NCBI GenBank assembly: GCA_009780955.1
Contig: WQZB01000027.1
Span: forward strand, 1 to 53,422
Origin: Polyangiaceae bacterium
Lineage (GTDB): Bacteria > Myxococcota_A > Polyangia > Polyangiales > Polyangiaceae
Direction: 5' to 3'
DNA: 53,422 nt
The notes below the pieces were generated by a model that was given only the letters and a program-made list of their open reading frames with translations, did not search any database and was not told where the DNA came from. The position numbers and the translations under genes were made by a program. Below are positions 37,027-46,214 of the stretch, piece by piece (position 1 is the stretch's first letter; each line of letters opens with the position of its first letter).

Positions 37027-38055
37027 ATGCCCCCCACCGACGCCATCCAGAAATCTCCCGAGTCCATCATTCCGCTCACGCGGCCTGGCAGCGAGCTCGA
37101 TCACCTTGCCGACCTATACCGGCAGATGCTTCTCATCCGCCGCCTCGAAGAGGAAGCCGCACGCGCCTACGCACAAGGGAAAATAGGCGGCTTTTTGCAC
37201 CTGTACATCGGTCAAGAAGCCGTTGGCGTGGGCGCCATCGCGGCGATCAAACACGAAGACTATGTCGTCACGACCTACCGCGATCACGGCATTGCCATCG
37301 CCAAAGGCATGACCCCGCGCGCGCTCATGGCCGAACTGTACGGCAAGGCAACAGGGTGCTCTGGCGGCCTTGGCGGCTCGATGCACATGTTCGACACCAA
37401 GAACGGAATGCTTGGCGGTCACGGCATTGTGGGTGGCCACATTCCGCTCGCCGCAGGCGTTGCGTTCGCGTCGAAGTACCGCGCGGATGGCGCAGTCACA
37501 CTCTGCTTTTTTGGCGAAGGAGCCGTCAGCATTGCCGGCTTCCACGAAGGCCTGTCGCTCGCCGCGCTTTGGAAGCTGCCCATCGTCTTCATTTGCGAGA
37601 ACAACGAATATTCCATGGGCACGCCATTGGAACGCACGATGAATGTCGAAGACGTCACGCTCAAAGCCCTCGGCTACGGCATTGACCGCAATCGCTTCTT
37701 TGCCGACGACGTTCTTGAAGTAGAGCAGCGCATTGGAACAGCCGTGGCACGCGCACGCGAGCTTTCGCTACCCACACTCGTCGAAATTCGCACGTATCGT
37801 TTCCGCGGTCATTCGATGAGCGATCCAGCGAAGTATCGCACGCAAGACGAGCTCGAAAAGCACAAAAAGCGCGATCCAATCCTTCGCGCGCGCGCAGAGC
37901 TCACCAAAAATGGCTACGACGAAGCTCGCCTCGATGCGCTGGAAAACGGAGTTTCAGCCGAGGTTTCCGACGCTGTGAAATTCGCAGAAGAAAGCCCTGA
38001 GCCCGACGCTTCGATCTTGGAACCAACGACGTACGACGGTCCGTTCGCAGCCTGA
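37027..38055 (+). CDS. pdhA: Pyruvate dehydrogenase E1 alpha subunit
   Basis: A 342-residue thiamine-diphosphate-dependent subunit. Motifs are RRLEEEAARAYAQGKIGGF, GQEAVGVG, YRDHG, KATGCSGGLGGSMHMFD and the ThDP/Mg motif GEGAVSIAGFHEGLSLA ending ICENNEYSMGTP. The phosphorylation-loop-like YRFRGHSMSDPAKYRT is typical. ATG 37027 is chosen; upstream sequence is the end of the glycosyltransferase gene. It is the first gene of pdhA-pdhB-pdhC. Branched-chain 2-oxoacid use cannot be excluded. Confidence 0.93.
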   Translation: MPPTDAIQKSPESIIPLTRPGSELDHLADLYRQMLLIRRLEEEAARAYAQGKIGGFLHLYIGQEAVGVGAIAAIKHEDYVVTTYRDHGIAIAKGMTPRALMAELYGKATGCSGGLGGSMHMFDTKNGMLGGHGIVGGHIPLAAGVAFASKYRADGAVTLCFFGEGAVSIAGFHEGLSLAALWKLPIVFICENNEYSMGTPLERTMNVEDVTLKALGYGIDRNRFFADDVLEVEQRIGTAVARARELSLPTLVEIRTYRFRGHSMSDPAKYRTQDELEKHKKRDPILRARAELTKNGYDEARLDALENGVSAEVSDAVKFAEESPEPDASILEPTTYDGPFAA

Positions 38056-38094
38056 GAACGCCAAGTAAGACAGAGAAGACAAAGGAAGATAACG

Positions 38095-39096
38095 ATGCCG
38101 CGGGTCATCCGGTTCCGAGAAGCGCTTCGCGAAGCCATGATCGAAGAGATGGAGCGCGACGACCGCGTTTTTCTCATGGGAGAAGAGGTCGGTTACTACC
38201 AAGGTGCGTACAAAGTCACAGAAGGCATGCTCGAGAAGTTCGGGCCGCGCCGCGTGATCGACACTCCCATCGCCGAAGGCGGTTTTGCAGGCATCGGCAT
38301 CGGTGCGGCCATGGTGGGGCTTCGGCCGATCATCGAGTTTATGACGTGGAATTTCTCGGCAGTCGCGTTCGATCAAATCTTGAACGGAGCGGCGAAGATT
38401 CGGCAAATCTCCGGCGGGCAGTTGAACTGCCCCATTGTTTTCCGTGGCCCAAACGCAAGTGCCAAACAAGTCGGCAGCCAGCATAGCCAGGCGATGGAGC
38501 ACTTCTACGCGACGGTGCCAGGTCTCAAGGTTGTGGCGCCTGCATTTCCGGCTGACGCCAAGGGCCTGATGAAATCCGCCATTCGTGACAACAATCCCGT
38601 GCTCTTCATGGAGTCGGAAACTCTTTACAGCATCAAAGGCGATGTGCCCGAAGGCGACATCATCGTTCCGCTGGGCAAAGCGCAAATCATTCGGCCCGGC
38701 ACCGACTGCACGATCGTCACCTATTCACGCATGGCGCACGTGGCGATGGAAGCCGCGATGACTCTCGAAAAAGAAGGCATCTCTGTCGAAATTCTCGATC
38801 TGCGATCGCTCCGCCCTCTCGACGAAGACGCCATCGTGCAGTCGGTACGCAAAACGCATCGCTGCGTCGTGGTGCACGAAGGTTGGCCGTACGGCGGCGT
38901 TGGAGCCGAAGTTGCCGATCGCGCGCAGCGCCTAGCGTTCGACTGGCTCGATGCGCCGATTCTTCGAGTCACCACGTTCGATGTGCCCATGCCTTACAAT
39001 GCAAAGCTCGAAGAGCTTTGCACGCCACAACCCGAGCGCGTGATCGGCGCCGTCAGGCGTGTGGTCTCGCGCGGACGCGCAGCACGCAGCACTTGA
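38095..39096 (+). CDS. pdhB: Pyruvate dehydrogenase E1 beta subunit
   Basis: A 333-residue partner of E1 alpha. It starts RVIRFREALREAMIEEMERD and has FLMGEEVGYYQGAYKVTEGM, DTPIAEGGFAGIGIGAAM, QLNCPIVFRGPNASAKQVGS and HSQAMEHFYATVPGLKVVAP. The C-terminal domain reads EILDLRSLRPLDEDAIVQSV and VVHEGWPYGGVGAEV. It is complete and of usual length, 39 bases after pdhA, with GGAAG before the ATG. Confidence 0.95.
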   Translation: MPRVIRFREALREAMIEEMERDDRVFLMGEEVGYYQGAYKVTEGMLEKFGPRRVIDTPIAEGGFAGIGIGAAMVGLRPIIEFMTWNFSAVAFDQILNGAAKIRQISGGQLNCPIVFRGPNASAKQVGSQHSQAMEHFYATVPGLKVVAPAFPADAKGLMKSAIRDNNPVLFMESETLYSIKGDVPEGDIIVPLGKAQIIRPGTDCTIVTYSRMAHVAMEAAMTLEKEGISVEILDLRSLRPLDEDAIVQSVRKTHRCVVVHEGWPYGGVGAEVADRAQRLAFDWLDAPILRVTTFDVPMPYNAKLEELCTPQPERVIGAVRRVVSRGRAARST

Positions 39097-39143
39097 AATC
39101 GAACTCGCTCTTTTAGACCTGAATAGACCTGAAGGCGGACGCA

Positions 39144-40580
39144 ATGGCCAAGATCCTCAACATGCCCAAGCTCTCTCCCACCATGGAAGAGGGTGTGCTC
39201 GTTGCGTGGCACAAGAACGAAGGCGACAGCGTTGACATTGACGATCTGCTCGCAGAGGTCGAAACCGACAAAGCAACGATGGAGTTTCGCTCGTTCGACA
39301 AGGGCACGCTCCTGAAAATTCTCGTGCAGGCCGGCGAAAGCGTAAAGCTTGGTCAGGCCGTGGCTGCGCTCGGCAATGCCGGCGAGAATGTCACCGAGCT
39401 TATCGCGCAGGCAGCGGCGCCCGCACCAGCACGAACCACCTCGCCCACATTACCAGTGCCATCGCCCGCTCCAGGCGCCGCCGCGCCCGCACCAGTGGTC
39501 GTGGCCCCACCGCCGCAAGTGCCGTTTCAGCCGGTAAGCCGTGGCAGTCTTCTCACACGCACCGAACGCGAAGCTGCCGACGCCGAGAGCGCAGACACCG
39601 AGGCGGGCGCGGCGGATGCGACGGGAGCAACAGGACAGGTTCTCGCTTCCCCTTACGTTCGCAAGGTTGCGCGCGAACGGGGAATCGATCTCACAGGCGC
39701 GCACGGCACTGGCGTTCATGGGCGCATTGTTCCGGCCGATCTCGATTCGCTTGCTACGCGTCCGCCTAGTTCCGATAGCGCTGGCCATGCCGGAGCCGCC
39801 GTTGCGCAAGGGGCTCATGCGCCTGCGCCAACACCTGCTTCGTTGGCCGCGCCCGAAGTGCGCCCGCTGTCGCCAATGCGCAAAACAATCGCGCGCCGCC
39901 TTGCGAATTCTAAGGCTAGCGTACCGCACTTCTACCTCACCATCGACGTTGATGCCGAAGCCCTCGTGGCGCTGCGCGAGCTGATTAACGGTCAGCTCGC
40001 CGAGGTTGGTAAGAATACGAATCAGAAGAAGGCGAGCGACGAGGCCAAGCCTCTCAAAGTTTCCTTGAACGATCTGCTCGTCAAAGCCGTTGCAGCAGCG
40101 CTCGTTCGTGTGCCGGAATGCAACGCGCAGTTTGACGACAATGCAATCCTCGTCCACCGACGCGTCGACATCTCCGTGGCCGTCGCCATCCCTGATGGCC
40201 TTGTCACGCCGGTGGTGCGCAACGCCGATCAGAAAAGCGTGGTTGCCATTGCCAGCGAGATTCGCGATCTCGCGTCCCGTGCACGGGCCAAAAAGCTTTC
40301 GCCCAAAGAGATGAGCGATGGCACCTTTTCGATCTCAAACCTCGGCATGTTTGGCATCGACGAGTTCTCCGCCGTCATCAACCCGCCCGAGGGTGGCATC
40401 CTTGCCGTGGGTCGAGTTCGGCACGAGCCAGTCGTCAAAGACAGCGCGGTTGTCCCTGGCAAAAAAATCGCGATGACGCTCTCGTGCGATCACCGCGTCA
40501 TCGATGGCGCTGCGGGTGCCGCCTTCCTCGCCGAGCTCCGATCGCTCATAGAACACCCAATGCGGATCCTCACCGGGTAA
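39144..40580 (+). CDS. pdhC: Dihydrolipoamide acetyltransferase (PDH E2)
   Basis: 478 residues in family order. A single lipoyl domain (LSPTMEEGVLVAWHKNEGDS; lipoyl-Lys43 in ETDKATMEF) is followed by an Ala/Pro-rich linker, a peripheral-subunit-binding domain (SPYVRKVARERGIDLTGAHG), a second linker and the catalytic domain (SPMRKTIARRLANSK; active site SCDHRVIDGAAGA with His). No E3 (dihydrolipoamide dehydrogenase) gene follows in the window, so E3 must be encoded elsewhere. Confidence 0.96.
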   Translation: MAKILNMPKLSPTMEEGVLVAWHKNEGDSVDIDDLLAEVETDKATMEFRSFDKGTLLKILVQAGESVKLGQAVAALGNAGENVTELIAQAAAPAPARTTSPTLPVPSPAPGAAAPAPVVVAPPPQVPFQPVSRGSLLTRTEREAADAESADTEAGAADATGATGQVLASPYVRKVARERGIDLTGAHGTGVHGRIVPADLDSLATRPPSSDSAGHAGAAVAQGAHAPAPTPASLAAPEVRPLSPMRKTIARRLANSKASVPHFYLTIDVDAEALVALRELINGQLAEVGKNTNQKKASDEAKPLKVSLNDLLVKAVAAALVRVPECNAQFDDNAILVHRRVDISVAVAIPDGLVTPVVRNADQKSVVAIASEIRDLASRARAKKLSPKEMSDGTFSISNLGMFGIDEFSAVINPPEGGILAVGRVRHEPVVKDSAVVPGKKIAMTLSCDHRVIDGAAGAAFLAELRSLIEHPMRILTG

Positions 40581-40654
40581 GAGCGTGTTTACCAGCCTGC
40601 TGCGCAAATCGATGCGTCGGTTGGGCGCTGCGGTGCCTGCGCACGTACGAAAAA

Positions 40655-41692
40655 ATGCGAGAGGCGAAAAACTCATTTGTCGCGACTGCTTCGATTGTCG
40701 CGGTCGTTACGCTTGCAGCTTTGGCCGTGGCAGGCTGCGAGCGCGAGGTGTCGTCTCCGCTCGGCGGCCTTACCCAATCACGCTACCCCGCACGCATCGC
40801 ATCGTTCGAGCTGGGTCTGGGGCGCGTTGGAAATTACGCCCCAGCGTCAGGCATCGTCGCCCTGCGCCCCGTTGCCGAAGGACGCGTGCGCCTACCTGGC
40901 GGACATTTCATGATGGGCTCGACCACCCGCGACATGCGCGCCGCCACGGAAATGTGCATGCGTGAAGCGCTCGGCTCCGAGTGCGAAGACAACACGTCCC
41001 CATCAAGCCCCGCCCCCATCATTCGCGCTGAAGGCCACACGCACGAAGTAACGCTCTCGCCATACGAAATCGATCGCACCGAGGTGACGGTGCGCGCTTA
41101 CAAAAGGTGCGTTTCAGCTGGCGGGTGCGCGCCCGCGGCGTTCTCTGTCGGCGACGCTCGCTACGACATGCCGGATTTTCCAATCACGCACGTGCGTTGG
41201 GAAGACGCCGTCGCGTATTGCGCGTGGGCTTCCGGTCGCTTGCCAACCGAAGCCGAGTGGGAGTTCGCTGCAAGCGGCCCGGCTGGTCGCGTCCTTCCTT
41301 GGGGCAATGTCGAGAACTCGCGTCTGGCCAACCACGGCGCATTTGCTGTCGATCCGACGGACGGCTCGGATGGCTTCGTTGGTCTCGCACCGGTTGGCTC
41401 ATTCCCCGACGGCGCGACGAGCACGGGGCTCTACGACATGGCGGGCAACGTGGCCGAATGGGTATTCGATCTCTACGCTCGCGACGCGGACGGCTTCGGC
41501 TATTCGCGCGCGGCCGAAGTCGATCCTGCGGGGCCCGCATTCGGTGGCGAAGGGCATGTCGTCCGCGGTGGATCGTACCGCGACGGCATGTTCATGCTGC
41601 GAACGGCTGCGCGTAGCGCGTCGGTTATCGCGACACGCGAGATCGGTTTCCGATGCGCGTATTCGGTAACCGCGAAGTATTCACGGTATTAG
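40655..41692 (+). CDS. SUMF1/FGE-fold lipoprotein
   Basis: 345 residues. The signal peptide ends in the lipobox VAGC, about residue 28. The formylglycine-generating-enzyme fold follows: GGHFMMGSTTRDM, YEIDRTEVTVRAYKRC, PITHVRWEDAVAYCAWASGR, LPTEAEWEFAASG and MAGNVAEWVFD. In the final segment VVRGGSYRDGMFMLRTAARS the catalytic Cys of true FGE is not present, so it is likely a non-catalytic, sugar- or peptide-binding relative. It begins 75 bases after pdhC. Confidence 0.85.
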   Translation: MREAKNSFVATASIVAVVTLAALAVAGCEREVSSPLGGLTQSRYPARIASFELGLGRVGNYAPASGIVALRPVAEGRVRLPGGHFMMGSTTRDMRAATEMCMREALGSECEDNTSPSSPAPIIRAEGHTHEVTLSPYEIDRTEVTVRAYKRCVSAGGCAPAAFSVGDARYDMPDFPITHVRWEDAVAYCAWASGRLPTEAEWEFAASGPAGRVLPWGNVENSRLANHGAFAVDPTDGSDGFVGLAPVGSFPDGATSTGLYDMAGNVAEWVFDLYARDADGFGYSRAAEVDPAGPAFGGEGHVVRGGSYRDGMFMLRTAARSASVIATREIGFRCAYSVTAKYSRY

Positions 41693-41705
41693 ATGGGAGA
41701 GCGTT

Positions 41706-42626
41706 ATGCGCATTGCTCACTTTTCCGATATTCACCTACTCGCGCTCGATGGTGTGGGCGCGACTCGATTTATTAACAAGCGTTTCACGGGTTGGGTAAA
41801 CCTCAAGGTAAAACGAGGCCACAAGCATCGGGTATCGCATGCGCGCGCGGTCATGCGCGAAATCGCACGCGCCAACGTCGACCACGCGATCCTCACCGGC
41901 GATCTTACGAACCTCGCGCTCGAAGGTGAATTTGCCGCAGTACGCGCATTGCTCGAAGCCGAACTTGGCCTTGCTCGCGATCAAATTTCGGTTGTACCAG
42001 GCAACCACGATTTGTATACGCACGGCTCCCTTCGTGCGCGGCGCTTCAGCGCGTTCTTTGCACCCTATGTCAAGAGCGATTTACCGGAGCTCGCTGCGGC
42101 AATTCCGCTCGGCCTTTTTCCGTTCGTCAAGCTCCGTGGTCCCGTTGCCATCATCGGTTTGTCGAGCGCTGTGCCCAGGCCCCCGTTCATCGCTTCGGGC
42201 GAGCTTGGTCGCGAACAAATTGAAGCTCTTGTTCGCATTTTGGCGCACGACGAAGTGAAAAAGCGCTCAATCATTGTTGCCTTGCATCACCCTGCGCACA
42301 ATCCGCCGTCGAAAATGAAAACGCTGGCCGAAGGTCTTTGGGATGCAAGTGCCCTCGCCTCAGCGCTTGCGCACCTCGACAAGGGCATTATTTTGCATGG
42401 CCACCTCCATGTTCGCCAACAGAAGCCGCTGGCAACGCACGCCGGCGAGCTCATTGTGCTTGGCGCGACGAGCGCTTCGCTTCATGACGACGAAAACGAG
42501 CACAAAATGGCAGGTTTCAATGTGTACGAATTCGACACCGACGGAGAACTAACCTCTGTTCAGGCGCACGTTTACGAGCCCCAAACGGATAGCTTCCGGA
42601 CCGCGCCAATTCCAGTCATTGGATAA
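41706..42626 (+). CDS. Calcineurin-like metallophosphoesterase
   Basis: 306 residues with all five metallophosphoesterase motifs: FSDIHLL (DxH, Asp8 and His10), TGDLTN (GD), PGNHD (GNHD), ALHHPAH and HGHLHV. It is a dinuclear-metal phosphoesterase; the substrate, perhaps a cyclic nucleotide or phospholipid, is not deducible. It is 13 bases downstream of the SUMF1-like gene and probably co-transcribed. The stop TAA lies six bases before repeat R7. Confidence 0.9.
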   Translation: MRIAHFSDIHLLALDGVGATRFINKRFTGWVNLKVKRGHKHRVSHARAVMREIARANVDHAILTGDLTNLALEGEFAAVRALLEAELGLARDQISVVPGNHDLYTHGSLRARRFSAFFAPYVKSDLPELAAAIPLGLFPFVKLRGPVAIIGLSSAVPRPPFIASGELGREQIEALVRILAHDEVKKRSIIVALHHPAHNPPSKMKTLAEGLWDASALASALAHLDKGIILHGHLHVRQQKPLATHAGELIVLGATSASLHDDENEHKMAGFNVYEFDTDGELTSVQAHVYEPQTDSFRTAPIPVIG

Positions 42627-42632
42627 AATGAA

Positions 42633-42800
42633 ACCGCTTTCAAGTTGGCGCGAGTTCAAGGCGGCGGCGAGGACCGGACCGGAACAGCCTCTCTGGCTTT
42701 GGTGCGTGTGCTGGTAGCACACGCACACGCCGTCGCACGGCTCCGTCAGAGGACCGGACCGCAGCCGCCAACGATGAAATCGCGTCAAATCGAAAGCGGT
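42633..42800. repeat. Family 1 hairpin element, copy R7 (168 bp, with insertion)
   Basis: Both ends and flanking arms as in the 121-bp form, but the loop is replaced by about 47 extra bases. These contain a perfect 10-bp hairpin (GTGCGTGTGC at 42702-42711, GCACACGCAC at 42717-42726, loop TGGTA). It lies between convergent genes: the phosphoesterase TAA is six bases before it, and the cold-shock gene TGA overlaps its final base. Confidence 0.9.
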
Positions 42801-43018
42801 CAGCCGAATTGCGCCCCCGTTTGGCGCAACACGTTGATGGCTTGAAGCCCCTTGGGGCCTTCTTTGATTTCGAACTCGACCGTCTCGTCTTCGAACAGGC
42901 GCCGACGGCCATCGCCCGAAATTTGCGAATAGTGAACGAAGACGTCGGGACCGCTGTCTTGCTTGATGAAGCCCCAGCCCTTTTCGTCGTTGAACCACTT
43001 CACCTTGCCCACTGCCAT
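42800..43018 (-). CDS. Cold-shock domain protein
   Basis: A 72-residue CspA-type single-stranded nucleic acid-binding protein. RNP1 is KGWGFI (Trp where most have Phe) and RNP2 is DVFVHYSQI. MAVGKVKWFNDEKGWG is the standard start, with a GGAGG-like TGGAGG upstream. The C-terminal GPKGLQAINVLR is usual. It is monocistronic; the TGA stop is shared with repeat R7. Confidence 0.95.
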   Translation of the reverse strand: MAVGKVKWFNDEKGWGFIKQDSGPDVFVHYSQISGDGRRRLFEDETVEFEIKEGPKGLQAINVLRQTGAQFG

Positions 43019-43245
43019 CGGGATGCCTCCACTTCACGTATTCGATCTCGACATTTCGCCTCGAACACGCACCGTGCGCCGTGCAAGGAAGACCCGCATA
43101 GCGCTGCCGTTTTCGGGAGTGGTACCGTACGGGAGGAAGCTGCGAGACGTCAACTCGGATCAGCCCAATTTTATGCAGCATATACGTACTACATCATACG
43201 ACGTTTCTCGCATTTGGTAGTGATAGTGATAATTGGCAATAAGAA
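43019..43245. other. Leader and spacer upstream of the cold-shock gene
   Basis: Together with locus C this forms a stretch of 384 bases without a gene. It must hold the cold-shock promoter and a leader of up to 200 bases on the minus strand. I see no clear promoter box or open frame. The AT-rich part (43176-43245) is unlike the surrounding coding DNA. Confidence 0.4.
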
Positions 43246-43394
43246 GGCAGGCACAAGGCCTGCCCCTACACGCATATTCGTCATTTCGTAGGGGCACCCC
43301 TTGTAGGTGCCCAACACAGGGCAGGCACGGAGGCCTGCCCCTACAACCAACAAGACGCATTCGTTCGTAGGGGCGGCCCCCTGTGGCCGCCCCC
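43246..43394. repeat. Family 2 composite hairpins, locus C
   Basis: Four hairpins in tandem. GGCAGGC/GCCTGCC is at 43246-43264, GGGCACC/GGTGCCC at 43292-43312, GGGCAGGC/GCCTGCCC at 43319-43340 and GGGGCGGCC/GGCCGCCCC at 43370-43393. The clamps are CCCCTAC and GTAGGGG; the linker ACAACCAACAAGACGCATTC joins the third and fourth. The last hairpin is fused to CGAAAGCGGTCA, which looks like a family 1 end and contains the spoVR stop. Confidence 0.85.
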
Positions 43395-43402
43395 GAAAGC
43401 GG

Positions 43403-44962
43403 TCAAGTGCGCATGTGACGCGTTGCGTGCTCCCGCCCATCGTAGCGAACCATGACGTGCTTGCCCTCGATTTGGGTGTGAAGGTTGACGGGGCGTTTCC
43501 AAAGGCGAAAAAGGCTTCGCATAACCTCGCGTGCGTAATCGGCGCGCAGGTCGAGCCCCTGGTGATCGTGGCGCAGCACAAGCTCGCCACGGTTCTCGTA
43601 GTTCGCGTCGTCGACGTAGACAAATGGGTTGCCTGCATTCGTCATCTGGAAAAGAAGCTTATTTTTGATTTGCTTGAATTCGCGTGACTCGATTTCATAA
43701 CGGTCGTTGCGATGGGACCATGAAAAGCTGAAAAGATTTTGGTCGCGGCAGAACTCGGCAGTGAGGAATTCGTCCACGAAGGTGACATCGTTGTATAGTG
43801 CACGCACTTCGAAGATTTTCTTTTGACCAAGACCGAGCCGCAAATTCCAATTCTTTTTCGTCGCAAGGTCGTCGCACTCCTCCCACTCTTTGCCAAACTG
43901 TCCCTTGTTCCAGCGCTCTTCGATGTTGCGATAGAGTTCCACACCAAGCTTGTACGGGTTCAGCCGTCCGCCGCTCGTTGCGAGCACACCGGCGTTGTTG
44001 TCGGCGTAGTCGATGATTTCGGACGCATCGAGAATTTTCGTCGTCAAAAGCGTCGAGTGCCAGTAGCTCGCCCAGCCTTCGTTCATGATTTTCGTCTGCA
44101 TCTGCGGGACGAAGTAGAGCGCCTCTTCCCGGATGATCTCGAGAATGTCATGCTCCCACCGCTCGAGCGGAGCGTTATCCATCAAGAATTTGAGCACATC
44201 GCGCTCGGGGTGTAGAGGATTCCTTTTCTCGCGCTCTTTGTCGGCTTCCATCTTCCTGCGTTGCTGCTCGAGGTACTCTTCGGGGTTGATGAACGACTCC
44301 ATGTAGTCTTTGGCACGTAGGCGCGGGATCTCCGTTGCCTTCTCGTCCTCGTCGAGGCTTTTCACCGGCCGCTTACCGCGGAATGCGGCATGCGGATCGA
44401 TAAGGTTTTCGATGCTAAGGCATTGATCGACAAAGTCCTCGACCTTGCTCATGCCCTGGCGTGCCACATGGCGGCGAACTCGCGCGCCGTGGTTGGCCAT
44501 TTTGTCGATCCAGCGGCGGTTCGGATCGTAGTTTTTGGGGCGCTTTGCTGGATCGGTCGTTGTGCCACCTGGGTCGAGATCGGTAGAACGAAACGAGAAG
44601 TTATTCTTGAAAAAATCGACGTGCCCGCACACGTGAGCCATGACAATCTTCTGATCGGTCAGCGAATTTCCCTCGAGAAGGTAGGCATACGACGGATTGT
44701 TGTTGATGACCATCTCGTAGATCTTGGATAAGCCATACTCATAAGTTTTCGCGAGCCGCTCGTATTCCATGCCGAAACGCCAATGCGGGTAGCGGTTCGG
44801 AAAGCCGCCGTACGCGGCAATCTCGTTCATCTGGTCGTAGGTGAGGATCTCATAAACCGTTGGGAAGAAATCGAGGCCCGCCGCGCGGGCAAACGCCTCG
44901 ATTTTCTCCTGCTCTTTCGCCAGATACGAAGGCAGTGCAGTCCGTAACGCGAATTCGCTCAT
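43403..44962 (-). CDS. spoVR: SpoVR family protein
   Basis: 519 residues of the SpoVR/YcgB family. The N-terminus has [39 protein letters not shown]-type sequence in short runs ([18 protein letters not shown]), then [13 protein letters not shown] (His/Cys), [10 protein letters not shown], and a C-terminal [14 protein letters not shown]. The family is linked to spore cortex and stationary-phase functions; its biochemistry is unknown. ATG 44962 lies one base after the YeaH stop. The TGA stop sits at a repeat junction. Confidence 0.93.
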   Translation of the reverse strand: MSEFALRTALPSYLAKEQEKIEAFARAAGLDFFPTVYEILTYDQMNEIAAYGGFPNRYPHWRFGMEYERLAKTYEYGLSKIYEMVINNNPSYAYLLEGNSLTDQKIVMAHVCGHVDFFKNNFSFRSTDLDPGGTTTDPAKRPKNYDPNRRWIDKMANHGARVRRHVARQGMSKVEDFVDQCLSIENLIDPHAAFRGKRPVKSLDEDEKATEIPRLRAKDYMESFINPEEYLEQQRRKMEADKEREKRNPLHPERDVLKFLMDNAPLERWEHDILEIIREEALYFVPQMQTKIMNEGWASYWHSTLLTTKILDASEIIDYADNNAGVLATSGGRLNPYKLGVELYRNIEERWNKGQFGKEWEECDDLATKKNWNLRLGLGQKKIFEVRALYNDVTFVDEFLTAEFCRDQNLFSFSWSHRNDRYEIESREFKQIKNKLLFQMTNAGNPFVYVDDANYENRGELVLRHDHQGLDLRADYAREVMRSLFRLWKRPVNLHTQIEGKHVMVRYDGREHATRHMRT

Positions 44963-44963
44963 A

Positions 44964-46076
44964 CTACGCACCTTTTCCAAGAAAGTCCTTGATGCTCCCA
45001 ATAATGGCATCTTTGTCGCGGATGTCGCTCGTGACAACGCGCTCGTCTTTGCCGAAATGCTCTCGCAAATCTTTGATGAATTGCCCAGATCCATACGGGC
45101 TCTCGACCTGGCCGTAGGCGAACATGTTCACACGCGGCAGCAATTTTTGCCTGATAATGTCAATGCAACTCAGCGTGTCATCCATCGACCAGTTGTCGCC
45201 ATCGGAAAAATGAAATGGATAGATATTCCACTCTTCCGGCGGGTAATGCTCGTCGATGAGTTGCGAGCAAAGCTTGTAGGCGCTGGAGATCATGGTGCCG
45301 CCCGATTCGCGCGTATGAAAAAAAGTCTCGCGGTCGACCTCGCGCGCGACCGCGTCGTGGACGACATAACGGCTTTCGAGGCCTTTATATTGTTTGGAAA
45401 GCCACATATCGATCCAGAAGCTTTCGACACGCACAATCTCTTTCTGTTCGTCGCCCATCGAGCCGGATACGTCCATCATGTACAGAATGACAGCGTTGGC
45501 CACGGGCTCTGATTCGGTTTTCCAGCTTCGGTAACGCTTGTCATCGGGAATCGGTACAATGATAGGCTTTTCCGGCGCGTACGAGCCCATGGCAATTTGA
45601 CGTTTGAGCGCTTCGCGGTAGGTGCGCCGGAAATGGCGAAGCGATTCGGGACCCACGCGACGAATGCCCGTGTAGCGATCTTTCTCGTTGATGATCTTGC
45701 TTTTGCCTTTGTCTTGAATGTCGGGGAGTTGAAGCTCCTCGCCCAAAATGACCGCAAGCTCGTCAAGCGTCACGTCCACTTCAAGCACATGCTCGCCCGC
45801 ACCCTGTCCAGCCCGCTTGCCCGCGCCGTCGCTCTGCTCGCCCTCGCCACCAAGGGGATCGCCCGGACTGCCGTCGCCCTGCCCCACACCGCCCTGCTGC
45901 TTGTCGCCGAAGCGAAGGCGCGGAATATCGATTTGTGGGACCGGAATCGAGACAAGGTCTTTGCCTTTGCGACCGATAAGCTCACCCTGCGAGATGTATT
46001 TGCGCAGGTTTTGGCGAATCTTGCCGCGCACGATCGCACGAAAGCGCGAGTGATCCTGGTCGACCTTCAAAGACAT
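44964..46076 (-). CDS. YeaH/YhbH family (DUF444) protein
   Basis: A 370-residue protein. [19 protein letters not shown] starts it; a Gly/Gln/Asp-rich low-complexity segment (about 58-95) is followed by a VWA-like domain with [15 protein letters not shown] (metal-site DxSxS), [18 protein letters not shown] and [13 protein letters not shown]. In E. coli and Bacillus relatives it is part of the PrkA-YeaH-SpoVR group used in starvation or sporulation. Here the prkA kinase gene is absent; dnaE2 lies on the other side of a repeat. Confidence 0.92.
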   Translation of the reverse strand: MSLKVDQDHSRFRAIVRGKIRQNLRKYISQGELIGRKGKDLVSIPVPQIDIPRLRFGDKQQGGVGQGDGSPGDPLGGEGEQSDGAGKRAGQGAGEHVLEVDVTLDELAVILGEELQLPDIQDKGKSKIINEKDRYTGIRRVGPESLRHFRRTYREALKRQIAMGSYAPEKPIIVPIPDDKRYRSWKTESEPVANAVILYMMDVSGSMGDEQKEIVRVESFWIDMWLSKQYKGLESRYVVHDAVAREVDRETFFHTRESGGTMISSAYKLCSQLIDEHYPPEEWNIYPFHFSDGDNWSMDDTLSCIDIIRQKLLPRVNMFAYGQVESPYGSGQFIKDLREHFGKDERVVTSDIRDKDAIIGSIKDFLGKGA

Positions 46077-46111
46077 CGCGAAACCTTAACCACATTCGGG
46101 AGCCCCACATA

Positions 46112-46184
46112 GGGCACCCACCAGGGGTGCCCCTACAGCCAACAAAACGCACATTCGTAGGGGCGTATGGCCATACGCCCCTAC
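46112..46184. repeat. Family 2 composite hairpins, locus D
   Basis: GGGCACCC/GGGTGCCC (46112-46132, loop ACCAG) and a perfect 22-base palindrome GGGGCGTATGG/CCATACGCCCC (46160-46181), with clamps CCCCTAC and GTAGGGG and the linker AGCCAACAAAACGCACATTC. It lies between the dnaE2 stop and the start of the YeaH gene (both minus). Confidence 0.85.
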
Positions 46185-46214
46185 ACGCAGACGCACCGCA
46201 CCGCCATCAAGCGG

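Noticed and set aside
40484-40654. Longer N-terminus for the SUMF1-like lipoprotein
   Set aside because: The upstream 57 codons lie within and just after pdhC and would hide the clear signal peptide and lipobox.
43246-43394. Possible CRISPR array at locus C
   Set aside because: The constant parts are hairpin clamps of seven to eight bases with variable paired stems; there are no regular spacers, no leader and no cas genes.
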